Shown here: one piece after another, positions 26,530 to 41,800 of the stretch
Layout of the letters: every line of letters begins with the position of its first letter
How positions within the stretch are numbered: the first letter of the stretch is position 1
DNA from: Photobacterium aquae
Lineage (GTDB): Bacteria > Pseudomonadota > Gammaproteobacteria > Enterobacterales > Vibrionaceae
Direction: 5' to 3'
Assembly: GCF_001029445.1 (NCBI RefSeq)
Contig: NZ_LDOT01000022.1
Location: 1 to 64,000 of the forward strand
Length of the DNA: 64,000 nucleotides
The notes under the pieces: model-generated
The model's input: only the letters and a program-made list of their open reading frames with translations
The model's database searches: none
Told to the model about the DNA's origin: nothing
Program-made: the position numbers and the translations under genes

Positions 26530-27717
26530 ATGGCCAGCATTGAACAAGCATTAGCTGAAATTAAGCGCGGTGTTGATGAGCTGATTCCGGAAGAAGAGCT
26601 AATTGCCAAGCTAAAAGAAGACCGTCCACTTCGAATCAAACTGGGCGCGGATCCAACGGCCCCGGATATCCACCTTGGCCACACTGTTATTCTGAACAAG
26701 CTACGTACGTTCCAGGAGCTGGGCCACGAAGTCACTTTCCTGATTGGCGATTTTACTGCCATGGTGGGTGATCCAACCGGTAAAAACACAACCCGCCCGC
26801 CACTGACGCGTGAGCAGGTTATCGAGAACGCCAAGTCGTACACTGATCAGGTATTCAAGATCCTTGATCCTGAAAAGACCAAGATCGCGTTCAACTCAAG
26901 CTGGTTGTCTGAGCTAGGTGCAGAAGGGATGATCCGCTTGGCGGCCAACCAGACTGTTGCCCGTATGCTTGAGCGTGACGATTTCAAAAAGCGTTACAAC
27001 GAAGGTCGCCCGATTGCGATTCACGAGTTTATGTACCCGCTGCTGCAGGGCTATGACTCAGTGGCAATGCATACAGACGTTGAGCTTGGTGGTACAGACC
27101 AGAAGTTCAACCTGCTGATGGGCCGTGAGCTGCAAAAAGCCAATGGCCAGAAGCCTCAGGTTGTTCTGACTATGCCATTGCTTGTTGGTTTGGACGGCGA
27201 GAAGAAGATGTCCAAGTCAGCGAACAACTACATTGGTATCTCCGATAGCCCGACTGAAATGTTCGGTAAGATCATGTCGATTTCCGACGATCTGATGTGG
27301 AACTACTACGAACTACTGTCTTTCCGCCCATTGGAAGAGATCGAGCAGTTCAAGGCAGATATTGCTGCTGGCAAGAACCCACGTGACGTTAAGATCCTGC
27401 TGGCGAAAGAAATCATCGCTCGTTTCCATAGCGAAGCGGATGCCGAAGCTGCTGAGCAAGAGTTCATCAACCGCTTCCAGAAAGGCGCGATGCCTGAAGA
27501 GATGCCGGAATTCGAATTCGAAGCCGGTATTGCGATCAGCAACCTGCTAAAAGATGCGGGTCTGGTTAATTCGACGTCTGATGCGCTGCGTATGATCCGC
27601 CAAGGTGCTGCAAAGCAAGACGGCGAGAAGATCGAAGACACTAAACTTGTTCCAGCCGCTGGTACCGCAGTGTACCAAGTAGGTAAGCGCAAGTTTGCCC
27701 GTGTAACCATCAAGTAA
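26530..27717 (+). CDS. tyrS: Tyrosyl-tRNA synthetase
   Basis: 395 residues, class I synthetase with HLGH at 48-51 and KMSKS at 226-230, and a C-terminal S4 RNA-binding domain ([24 protein letters not shown]). It is of the shorter form found in Vibrio and Haemophilus, distinct from the 424-residue E. coli TyrS. The frame is open back to 26485, but homology begins at MASIEQAL (26530), with GGGAG about ten bases upstream. Confidence 0.95.
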   Translation: MASIEQALAEIKRGVDELIPEEELIAKLKEDRPLRIKLGADPTAPDIHLGHTVILNKLRTFQELGHEVTFLIGDFTAMVGDPTGKNTTRPPLTREQVIENAKSYTDQVFKILDPEKTKIAFNSSWLSELGAEGMIRLAANQTVARMLERDDFKKRYNEGRPIAIHEFMYPLLQGYDSVAMHTDVELGGTDQKFNLLMGRELQKANGQKPQVVLTMPLLVGLDGEKKMSKSANNYIGISDSPTEMFGKIMSISDDLMWNYYELLSFRPLEEIEQFKADIAAGKNPRDVKILLAKEIIARFHSEADAEAAEQEFINRFQKGAMPEEMPEFEFEAGIAISNLLKDAGLVNSTSDALRMIRQGAAKQDGEKIEDTKLVPAAGTAVYQVGKRKFARVTIK

Positions 27718-27737
27718 TTGATTGGCTACCGCTGAAT

Positions 27738-27765
27738 AAAAAAACCGCCTTACGGCGGTTTTTTT
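27738..27765. terminator. Bidirectional terminator between tyrS and the TRIC channel gene
   Basis: ACCGCC-TTAC-GGCGGT with A and T runs on the two sides. Confidence 0.92.
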
Positions 27766-27782
27766 ATAGTTGTAGATTAGAG

Positions 27783-28394
27783 TCAAGAGCGAAGGGCAAA
27801 GGTCGGTAGCGACAGGTGCCAACGGATTGCGGCCAGACGGATCACCAAGGTGGTGATGATACCGGCCAGTGTTGCGACTGAGGCTTGCACCCCGACAGTC
27901 AGTGCCGTGGTATGGACAATACCGCCGACAATACAGGCCGTGGCATATACCTCGGTTCTTAGCACCATGGGTATTTCACGCGCCAGAACGTCGCGGATCA
28001 CCCCGCCGCCACAGCCAGTCATTACCCCCATGATCACCGCCACCATCGGCGTTGCCCCGAAACGCAATGCCTTTTCGACACCGATGGCGACGAAGACGGC
28101 AAGGCCAATAGCATCGGCAACTGGCAGGATCCACCAAGGCATATGCCGTGGCCGGCGAATCGCCGCCATGCTGATCAGGCAGGTAACGAATATTACCCAC
28201 AGGTAATTGGTATCGTTGACCCAGAAGACCGGCGTAGCACCCAGAGCCATATCGCGGATGGTACCGCCACCGATAGCCGTCACACTGGCAAGCACGACAA
28301 CACCGAAAGGATCCATCCGTAAACGCCCAGCTAGAAGGACGCCCGATGCGGCAAAAACGGCTGTGCCGAACATATCAAGAATATAGATTAGCAT
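27783..28394 (-). CDS. TRIC-family trimeric intracellular cation channel homologue (UPF0126)
   Basis: 203 residues with seven predicted membrane helices and the duplicated signature GGGTIRD (~44-50) and GGGVIRD (second repeat), typical of the YadS/YicG family. Bacterial TRIC homologues form trimeric K+/cation channels; the physiological role in bacteria is unclear. A GTG one codon upstream of the ATG at 28394 is possible; the ATG is preferred. A consensus CRP site and promoter lie about 50-105 bp upstream. Confidence 0.88.
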   Translation of the reverse strand: MLIYILDMFGTAVFAASGVLLAGRLRMDPFGVVVLASVTAIGGGTIRDMALGATPVFWVNDTNYLWVIFVTCLISMAAIRRPRHMPWWILPVADAIGLAVFVAIGVEKALRFGATPMVAVIMGVMTGCGGGVIRDVLAREIPMVLRTEVYATACIVGGIVHTTALTVGVQASVATLAGIITTLVIRLAAIRWHLSLPTFALRS

Positions 28395-28439
28395 CACGTT
28401 ACCTGTTGAAAGCTGATAGGGAAGAAGGCAAACGCGCTG

Positions 28440-28500
28440 ATTGTACGTTTAATGGGCCTTCGCACAACTCGTTGCGATGGCTTTGTGAAGATTCTCACAA
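28440..28500 (-). promoter_or_regulatory. Predicted CRP-dependent promoter of the TRIC channel gene
   Basis: CRP site TTGTGAAGATTCTCACAA at 28483-28500 carries both consensus half sites TGTGA-N6-TCACA. Downstream on the minus strand come TTGTGC (28462-28467), a 16-bp spacer and TACAAT (28440-28445). The site centre would be about 59 bp upstream of the expected start, close to class I spacing. Nothing else is seen in the 28395-28517 gap. Confidence 0.65.
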
Positions 28501-28517
28501 TGAATTTTTATGGCCTG

Positions 28518-29342
28518 TCACTGTGTGGCCTCGCGCACCGAGTCGAGGTACTGGCAGACCTCCCTGACGGCATTGATTGTCCTCGGGGTCGGCCGGTTTA
28601 GCCAGTCGGAAGTCAGGGTATAGAGGTGTCCGTTAGCCACGGATGGGAGTTCATCCTGCCACTGGTTCCAGCGGTGCGGATCGGCTGTGGCATGGGCGGT
28701 GCCGAAGATCACCTCTGGCTGGCGAAGTATCACTTGTTCAACGGAGACCTGCGGGTAGGCGGCTGGGCTTTCCGCGAAGATATTACGGCCGCCACAAAGG
28801 GTAAATACCTGGCTCGGCCAGCTGTTGTCGGCCACGGTGATGATTGGGCTGTCGCTCAACTGGTAGAAATAGCCAACCGGGCGCTGGTGGTGGTACTTGG
28901 CCCGCATCTCGTTCAGCTGCTGGCGAAATTGGTTGGCGGCACGTTCGGCAATGCTCGGGTCGGCAGCATACTGGCTCAAGTTCTCCAGCGAGGTGGCGAT
29001 ATCGTCAAGGGTCTTAGGGTTGGAGTAATACACCTTGTAGCCTAGTTGTTCCAGCCTCGCCATTTCGCGGCTAGGGTTTCCGCCTTGCCAGGCTAGGATT
29101 AAATCCGGCTTGAGGGCGATGATCCGCTCTAGTTTGATCCCTCGGTAGTTGGCTACCCGTTCTAGCTGCTTGGCGGCTTCCGGATAGTCGCTGTAGTCGC
29201 TTGCGGCAACCAGTTTGTCGCCGAGGCCAGCGGCATAGGCGAGCTCAGTGGTATGGGGCGAAAGGCTGATGATCCGCTCGGCTGCCGCGAATGATAACGG
29301 GCTGGCAAGGAGCAGGAAGAAGCTAAATAGCGTGGTGCGCAT
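28518..29342 (-). CDS. btuF: Periplasmic vitamin B12-binding protein BtuF
   Basis: 274 residues with a signal peptide (hydrophobic [13 protein letters not shown], cleavage near AAA at 19-21) and the helical-backbone metal-receptor fold: [32 protein letters not shown] closely follows E. coli BtuF. It hands cobalamin to BtuCD. The ATG directly abuts the stop of the cbiB-like gene (TAAATG), so the two are probably translationally coupled. btuC and btuD are not in the window. Confidence 0.92.
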   Translation of the reverse strand: MRTTLFSFFLLLASPLSFAAAERIISLSPHTTELAYAAGLGDKLVAASDYSDYPEAAKQLERVANYRGIKLERIIALKPDLILAWQGGNPSREMARLEQLGYKVYYSNPKTLDDIATSLENLSQYAADPSIAERAANQFRQQLNEMRAKYHHQRPVGYFYQLSDSPIITVADNSWPSQVFTLCGGRNIFAESPAAYPQVSVEQVILRQPEVIFGTAHATADPHRWNQWQDELPSVANGHLYTLTSDWLNRPTPRTINAVREVCQYLDSVREATQ

Positions 29343-30299
29343 TTATACAGTCCCTTGAAATAGTATCAAAAGCAGTGATTGCAGCAGTACCCAGATCAGC
29401 AAACGGGTATTGGCGATGCGGTCAATTTGGGCAAGGTGCAGTGCTGCCGGGGCAATTTTTCCACCGATACGTGGCCGTTCGCGTTTGGTTTGGTGATAGA
29501 TAGCTGGCCCGCCAAGAGAGAGGGATAACTTGTGACCGGTAGCGGCCAGTAACCACCCCGGGCCCGGTAGTAGCCAATTTTCACCTTGGCTGGCAAGCCC
29601 GGATAGCGCTGCCTTGCTGTTACGGCCAAGGCAAATCAACACCGCAAAAATGCGGAGCGGGATCAGCTCGAAGACGGCCAGCAGGCGTACCGCGGGCAGT
29701 CCGAAATATTGGTAGCCGGGATGTCTTGGTGACCAGGTACGCGCCAAGGTCACGGCAAGGCGGTACATAAGAGCGCCGATACCACCGCTAAGGGCGTACC
29801 AGAACAAGACACCGGCAACATGGCGGCCATAGCCAAGCAGCAAGGTTTCAGCGGCGGCTTTGCCCAGCCCAAGCAGGGACAGGCTATCGGTTTGGCGGTT
29901 AATGCGCAGTCCGAGTAGCAGGCGGCAAACGGTTTTGTCCTCGCGGTTGAAAGCCTGGATAAACTGTTTGCTGAACGTAGAGGTTTCACGCCAGCCGAGG
30001 GCAAGCCAGAGGAGCGTGATGTGAAAGGCCGCTTCGAACCAGACTAGTTGGTAGGCGCAAATTAGCAAAATCAGCGGTGTGAGCCAAACCAGACACCAGG
30101 CAAGCAGGCCGGACAGTTGCTGCTGGCGAGGGGAATCATCGGATTTGATGACTTTGGCGGCAATGGCACTGGCTAATTGTTGCCCCACCTGCAAGGGATG
30201 CAGATGGGGCGGGATAGGCAACAGCCATTGCAATGCCAGTGCGCCCCACAGCGCGAGCAGGGTCGGGTAGGCTGTTACTAATGCAATGGCGTCACTCAT
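29343..30299 (-). CDS. CbiB/CobD-family membrane protein (cobinamide synthesis or salvage)
   Basis: 318 residues, four or more hydrophobic segments, with family blocks LGWRETSTFSKQFIQAFNRED, YGRHVAGVLFWYALSGGIGALMYRLAVTLARTW and the ARTW/PARLL-like region. CbiB makes adenosylcobinamide (phosphate) from adenosylcobyric acid and an aminopropanol. The family also includes the more distant AmpE. Placement between mtnN and btuF supports a corrinoid role. No other cobalamin biosynthesis gene is nearby. ATG overlaps nothing upstream but its start codon shares a base with the mtnN stop (TAATG). Confidence 0.75.
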   Translation of the reverse strand: MSDAIALVTAYPTLLALWGALALQWLLPIPPHLHPLQVGQQLASAIAAKVIKSDDSPRQQQLSGLLAWCLVWLTPLILLICAYQLVWFEAAFHITLLWLALGWRETSTFSKQFIQAFNREDKTVCRLLLGLRINRQTDSLSLLGLGKAAAETLLLGYGRHVAGVLFWYALSGGIGALMYRLAVTLARTWSPRHPGYQYFGLPAVRLLAVFELIPLRIFAVLICLGRNSKAALSGLASQGENWLLPGPGWLLAATGHKLSLSLGGPAIYHQTKRERPRIGGKIAPAALHLAQIDRIANTRLLIWVLLQSLLLILFQGTV

Positions 30300-30994
30300 T
30301 ATGCGTTCAGTAGCTCAACCATTTTGGCAACCATGACAGATGAGCTCTGTGCGGCTAGCGGCAGGAATTCGTCGAAGCTCATTGGTGATTCTTTGTCGGC
30401 CACATCAGAAATTGCACGTACAACCACGAAAGGCACGTTGAACTGGTGACAAGCCTGGGCAATCGCCGCCGCTTCCATTTCTACCGCAACTACGCTTGGG
30501 AAGTTGTCACGGATGAAGGCTTGCTTTTCTGCTGAGCAGACAAACGCATCACCGGTACAGATCAGGCCGCGAACGGCGTGCATGTCACTGCCAGCAAGAG
30601 CTTGCTCGGCAACTGCCATCAATTTGCTGTCAGAAGCAAAAGCCGCTGGCTGCTGGGCCATTTGGCCGATTTCGTAGCCGAATGCGGTTACGTCAGCATC
30701 GTGGTAGCGTACTTCGGTTGATACAACAACATCACCGACATTCAGGCTGCTGTCGAAACCGCCGGCAGAGCCTGTGTTCAGTACGACGTCAGGCTGGAAA
30801 ATTTCAAGCAGAATCGCTGTACCCACCGCCGCGGCGACCTTGCCGATCCCAGATTGCAGCAGTACGACGTCTGCGCCGTTAAGGGTACCGGTATAGAATG
30901 TACAACCTGCTTTCTGGTGGGTTTCGCAGTTGGTCAGTTGATCTTTCAGGATGGCAACTTCTTGCTCCATCGCACCGATAATGCCGATTTTCAT
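30299..30994 (-). CDS. mtnN: 5'-methylthioadenosine/S-adenosylhomocysteine nucleosidase
   Basis: 231 residues of the PNP fold. The catalytic E12 lies in [13 protein letters not shown], the substrate-binding VEMEAAA block (E174 region) and SDVADKES (D197 region) are intact. It splits MTA, SAH and 5'-deoxyadenosine, the first step toward autoinducer-2 precursor. ATG at 30994 preferred over a TTG one codon upstream. First gene of mtnN-cbiB-btuF. Confidence 0.95.
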   Translation of the reverse strand: MKIGIIGAMEQEVAILKDQLTNCETHQKAGCTFYTGTLNGADVVLLQSGIGKVAAAVGTAILLEIFQPDVVLNTGSAGGFDSSLNVGDVVVSTEVRYHDADVTAFGYEIGQMAQQPAAFASDSKLMAVAEQALAGSDMHAVRGLICTGDAFVCSAEKQAFIRDNFPSVVAVEMEAAAIAQACHQFNVPFVVVRAISDVADKESPMSFDEFLPLAAQSSSVMVAKMVELLNA

Positions 30995-31017
30995 CAATTG
31001 AGTCTCTTGTTAGGTGG

Positions 31018-31045
31018 ATAAAGCCCCCCGAGGAGCGGGGGGCTT
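31018..31045 (-). terminator. Probable terminator of gltBD operon 1
   Basis: Nine-pair GC-rich stem AAGCCCCCC/GGGGGGCTT at 31021-31045; T tract short on the minus strand (CTTTATC). Lies between gltD and mtnN, which are on the same strand. Confidence 0.6.
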
Positions 31046-31112
31046 GATATGGCGCTAATTGTACCACGGCTAACTGGCCAATTGCCAAGCAGTCGCAAGG
31101 TGGCGATGAGGT

Positions 31113-37000
<5,888 letters not shown>

Positions 37001-37291
37001 TGCAACGCTCCCTTGCTCCTGCCTTGCAGGCAGTGATACAGCATGTGTCGACTCTTATCCTGACCGCCTTAAGTGTAACCTTGGTACCGTTTCCCGTTCG
37101 TTAATGACTGTGAGCAGGCAGGCTTGGCGGTAGGTATACCTATGCGTCCAGCGATCTTTCAAGTTAACGGCTATTTACAAAAAGGTCAAACGGCTGTGCT
37201 TGAGTAAACATTTCCGCAACCTTGCCGGGCTAGGGTAGAATTAATGCGTGACGAGAAAAGTGATGAAGCCGATAGAACGGGATGTCGGTAT
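37001..37291. other. Intergenic region upstream of gltBD operon 1
   Basis: About 290 bp with no gene. The gltB promoter should be here, but I see no convincing -35/-10 pair or recognised operator; a short plus-strand frame at 37248 is not credible. Confidence 0.5.
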
Positions 37292-37316
37292 AAAAAAACC
37301 GGCCGAGGCCGGTTTT
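37292..37316 (-). terminator. Terminator of gltBD operon 2
   Basis: On the minus strand ACCGGCC-TC-GGCCGGT then seven T. About 20 bp past the second gltD stop. Confidence 0.88.
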
Positions 37317-37335
37317 GGGAGTAGAGAAGCAAGAC

Positions 37336-38808
37336 TTATACGTCAGAGAGCATTAGCGAGCTGGCTTTGGCTTCGAGGTTTGAACCGCCGAGCAGGTAGG
37401 TATCAATTTCTCGGGCGCATTCGCGGCCTTCGTTGATACAGCGAACCACTAACGACTGGCCGGTACGCATATCACCGGCGGCAAAGACGCCCGGCTGGTT
37501 GGTAGCAAAGCCCTTTGTGGCGACATTGCCGCGATCATCAAGGGCGATATCTAGCTGTGCCAGTACACCGTGGGGCTCTGGATGCAGGAAGCCCATCGCC
37601 AGAAAGGCCAGATCACATGGGATGACTCGCTCTGAACCAGCCACTTCGGTAAACGCCGGGCGCTCGCCGGGCTTGGCATCCTGCCATTGGATATCGGCGA
37701 TGCGCAGGGCCTTGAGGTTGCCCGCCTCATCACCGATGAACTCTTTGGTCAGGATATTCCAATGGCGGTCGCAGCCTTCCTCGTGGGAGGTCGATGTCCG
37801 CAGGATCATCGGGTATGACGGCCACGGCTGGTTTACTGGGCGTTTTTCCGGTGGGATCGGAAGGATTTCCACCTGGGTAATGCTGGTTGCCCCGTGGCGG
37901 TTGGACGTACCGACGCAGTCAGAGCCGGTATCACCGCCACCGATGACCACCACATGCTTGTCTTTGGCATGGATTTCTTCTGTTTTCAAATCCATATCGT
38001 TGGCGCGGCGGTTATTCTGGGCCAGGAACTCCATCGCGAAGTGAACCCCCTTGAGCTCGCGCCCCGGGATGGGGAGGTCGCGCGGTACGGTTGAGCCGCC
38101 GGTGAGCAGGACGACATCAAAGTCTTGGCGCAACTGGCGGGCATTGATATTGACCCCGACATGGGCGTTGACTTCAAACTTGATCCCGGCTTCGGCCATC
38201 AGGTTGATTTTGCGGTCGATGATATCCATACCCAGTTTGAAATCGGGGATCCCGAAGCGCAGCAGACCGCCGACTTTCTCATCGCGCTCAAATACCGTCA
38301 CGCAGTGGCCGGCGCTGTTGAGTTGCTCGGCTGCCGCAAGGCCTGCGGGCCCTGAGCCGATGATCGCTACCGTCTTGCCGGATCGGGTGCGTGGGGTTTT
38401 GGGTTTGGCATACCCTTCACGGTATGCCGTTTCGACAATGGTCTTCTCGATGTTGCAGATGGTGATAGGGTCTTGGTTAATACCCAGCACGCATCCGCTC
38501 TCACACGGCGCCGGGCAAACTCGCCCAGTGAACTCCGGGAAGTTGTTGGTCGAGCTCAGGATATTCCACGCTTCTTCCCAGCTGTCGCGAAACACCGCAT
38601 CGTTGAACTCAGGGATGATATTGCCGATCGGGCAGGCGTTGTGGCAGAACGGCACACCGCAGTCCATGCAGCGCGCAGACTGCTGGTTGATCTTGTCACC
38701 AAACTCCGTATTGAGAACAAACTCCTTGTTGTCCGCGATACGAACGCTCGGGTCTTTCTTGCTTGGCAGCTCGCGGCCAAACTCCAAAAATCCAGTAGGC
38801 TTACCCAT
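37336..38808 (-). CDS. gltD: Glutamate synthase small subunit, second type
   Basis: 490 residues with Cys motifs CMDCGVPFCHNACPIGN and CPAPCESGC, FAD site VAIIGSGPAGLAAAEQL and NAD(P)H site VVVIGGGDTGSDCVGTS. It is of the GltD lineage common in Gram-positive bacteria, cyanobacteria and plants (MGKPTGFLEF start), clearly different from the enterobacterial copy 5 kb away. Its ATG overlaps the partner gltB stop by 8 bp, so the pair is coupled. Confidence 0.94.
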   Translation of the reverse strand: MGKPTGFLEFGRELPSKKDPSVRIADNKEFVLNTEFGDKINQQSARCMDCGVPFCHNACPIGNIIPEFNDAVFRDSWEEAWNILSSTNNFPEFTGRVCPAPCESGCVLGINQDPITICNIEKTIVETAYREGYAKPKTPRTRSGKTVAIIGSGPAGLAAAEQLNSAGHCVTVFERDEKVGGLLRFGIPDFKLGMDIIDRKINLMAEAGIKFEVNAHVGVNINARQLRQDFDVVLLTGGSTVPRDLPIPGRELKGVHFAMEFLAQNNRRANDMDLKTEEIHAKDKHVVVIGGGDTGSDCVGTSNRHGATSITQVEILPIPPEKRPVNQPWPSYPMILRTSTSHEEGCDRHWNILTKEFIGDEAGNLKALRIADIQWQDAKPGERPAFTEVAGSERVIPCDLAFLAMGFLHPEPHGVLAQLDIALDDRGNVATKGFATNQPGVFAAGDMRTGQSLVVRCINEGRECAREIDTYLLGGSNLEAKASSLMLSDV

Positions 38809-41800
38809 TGATGGCCTCCAACTCTTCCTTGTTCAGTGCTTCGGCTTTGCGTTTGGCCAGTACGGCCTTGTAGTCCCTTGGCATGACTTTGGCGATTTTC
38901 GCCAAGTTGCCCTCGAAGTTGTCGAGGAACATCTTGGCAACCGTACTGCCAGTGTAGGCAAGGTGCTTGGTCAGCATGTCGTGCAGCAATGCTTTGTCTT
39001 CCTCTTCCAGCGGATCGAGGTCAACCAGTTCAGGATTGAGCTTGGTGGCGAAATCGTCGAACTGATCCCAGACGTAGGCCACACCACCGCTCATGCCTGC
39101 GGCGAAGTTGCGGCCGGTCTGGCCGAGGATCACGGCAATGCCGCCGGTCATGTACTCACAGCCGTGGTCTCCAACACCTTCTACGACGACGCGGGCACCG
39201 GAGTTTCGCACGCAGAAGCGCTCGCCAGCCATCCCTCGGATGTAGGAGTCACCCGATGTCGCACCGTAGAAGCAGACGTTGCCGACCACGATGTTGTCTT
39301 CCGGCACGATGTCAGACTTGGCATCCGGGTAGAGTACCAAAGTCCCCCCAGACAGCCCTTTGCCCCAGTAGTCGTTGGCATCGCCTTCGACCTCGAATTT
39401 CACGCCCTTGGCGAGGAAAGCGCCGAAGCTCTGGCCGGCTGAACCGTAGAACTTGACGTTCATCGGCTGGGGCAGACCGCCGTCTTTGTAAATCTTGGAG
39501 ATTTCATTGGACAGCATTGTGCCGGTACTGCGGTCGGTATTGATGATGCCGAACTCGGCGTCGACCTGCTTGCCCTCGTAAAGGGCTGGCGCGGCGGCCT
39601 CGATCAGCTTGCGGTCAAGCACCGCCTCCAAGCCATGCTCTTGCTCGCGCTGGTTATAGATGCCGTCTTCGGCACGGGCCGGCTCGCTGAACAGTACCGG
39701 GCTCAGGTCGAGATTCTGGTATTTCCAGTGGCCGATGCCATCGCGGATCTTCAGTTTGTGGGATTGGCCGACCATCTCATCGATCGTGCTAAAGCCCAGT
39801 TCGGCCATGATTTCACGCAGGCCGTTGGCCATGTACTGGAAGAAGGTCACCACATCTTCCACTCGGCCGTCGAATCGCTCGCGCAGGGTCTTGTTCTGGG
39901 TGGCGATCCCCACCGGGCAGGTGTTCTTGTGGCACTTGCGCATCATGATACAGCCTTCGACCACCAGGGCGGCGGTGGCCACGCCCCATTCCTCGGCACC
40001 GAGCAAGGTGGCAACAGCAAGGTCGCGAGGGGTCTTCATCTGGCCGTCGGTCTGGACCACGATCCGGTTGCGCAAGCCGTTTTTGAGCAGGGTCTGGTGG
40101 GTTTCGGCAAGGCCGAGCTCCCACGGCAGGCCGGTATGGCGGATAGAAGACATCGGTGATGCCCCGGTGCCGCCGTCGAAGCCGGCAATGAGTACCACAT
40201 CGGCCTTGGCTTTGGCGACGCCCGATGCAATGGTGCCGACGCCTGCCTCTGAAACCAGCTTGACGTTGACCCGCGCCTTGCGGTTGGCGTTCTTGAGATC
40301 GTAGATAAGCTGGGCCAAATCCTCGATGGAGTAGATATCATGGTGTGGCGGCGGCGAAATCAGGCCGACCCCCGGGGTAGAGTGGCGGGTTGCGCCAATC
40401 CAGTCATCGACCTTGTCACCCGGCAGCTGGCCGCCTTCGCCCGGCTTGGCGCCTTGGGCCATCTTGATCTGGATTTCGTCCGAATTGGTCAGGTAGTAGG
40501 AGGTCACACCGAAGCGGCCCGAGGCTACCTGCTTGATCGCCGAACGCTCCCAGTCGCCATTGGCTTTCTTTTCGAAACGGGCTGGGTCTTCGCCGCCCTC
40601 GCCTGAGTTCGACTTGGCCCCGATGCGGTTCATGGCAACGGCCAGTGTTGAGTGGGCCTCGTAGGATATCGAGCCGAAGCTCATTGCACCGGTGGCAAAG
40701 CGTGCCAGAATGCTTTCGATAGGCTCGACCTCTTCCAGCGGGATAGAGCCGGCTGGGTTTTTGACGAATTCAAGCTGGCTGCGAAGCGTTGCTGCATCAT
40801 CGCCCTGCTCGTCAACGGCCTTGGCATATTGCAGGAACTGGGCATAGTCCTTGTTGCGGGTTGACTGCTGCAGCAAAGAGATGGTCTCAGGGTTGAACAG
40901 GTGCTTTTCGCCGCGCTGTTTCCACTGGTAGACCCCGCCGACGTCGAGCATCTGGATTGGCACTTCGCGGGTCGGGTAGCCGAAGCGGTGGCGGACCAAC
41001 ACTTCCTTGGCGATATCATCGATGGTCAGGCCCTCGATACGCGAGACGGTGCCGGTGAAGTACTTGTCGACCACACTCTTGCTGATCCCGAGCGCTTCGA
41101 AAATCTGAGCGCCGTGGTAGGACTGCAAGGTCGAGATCCCCATCTTGGAGAAGATCTTGAGCAGGCCGCCGTTGACCCCTTTGCGGTAGTTGTTGAACAG
41201 GGTTTCGGTCGGGATTTCCGGATCGAGCTTGCGCTTGCGCTGCAGGTCAACCAGCGTTTCGGTAACCAGATACGGGTTGACGGCATTGGCTCCATAGCCG
41301 ACCAAAGTCGCAAAATGGTGGGTTTCGCGCGCATCGCCGGTCTCGACCACGATATCGCACTTGGCGCGGAGACCCTTGCGGATCAGGTGGTGGTGAACCG
41401 CACCGACAGCGAGCATCGCCGGAATAGCGGCGTGGTTGGAGTTCACTGCGCGGTCAGTCAAAATGATGATCGAATAGCCGTCGTTGACCGCATCTTCGGA
41501 GTACTGGCAGATCCGCTTGAGGGCGCGCTCGAGCTTGCCCGGCTCGCCGCTGGCACGAAATACGATATCGAGAGTCTTCGCCTGAAGGTGCTCGTTGTCG
41601 ATTGCGCGCAGCTTCTCCAGCTCGGCATTGCTCAGTACCGGTGATTCCAGCTCGACCTTCTGGCAGTGCTGGGGGCTTTCGCTAAGCAGGTTTTGGTCTT
41701 TGCCCAGATAGGTATTGAGCGACATCACCATGCGCTCGCGAATTGGATCGATCGGCGGGTTGGTGACTTGGGCAAAGAGCTGTTTGAAGTAGTTAGATAG

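Noticed and set aside
38051..39442. 463-codon plus-strand frame opposite the gltB2/gltD2 junction
   Set aside because: Entirely antisense to two well-conserved genes; long antisense frames are common in GC-rich codon-biased genes and the translation shows no family features.
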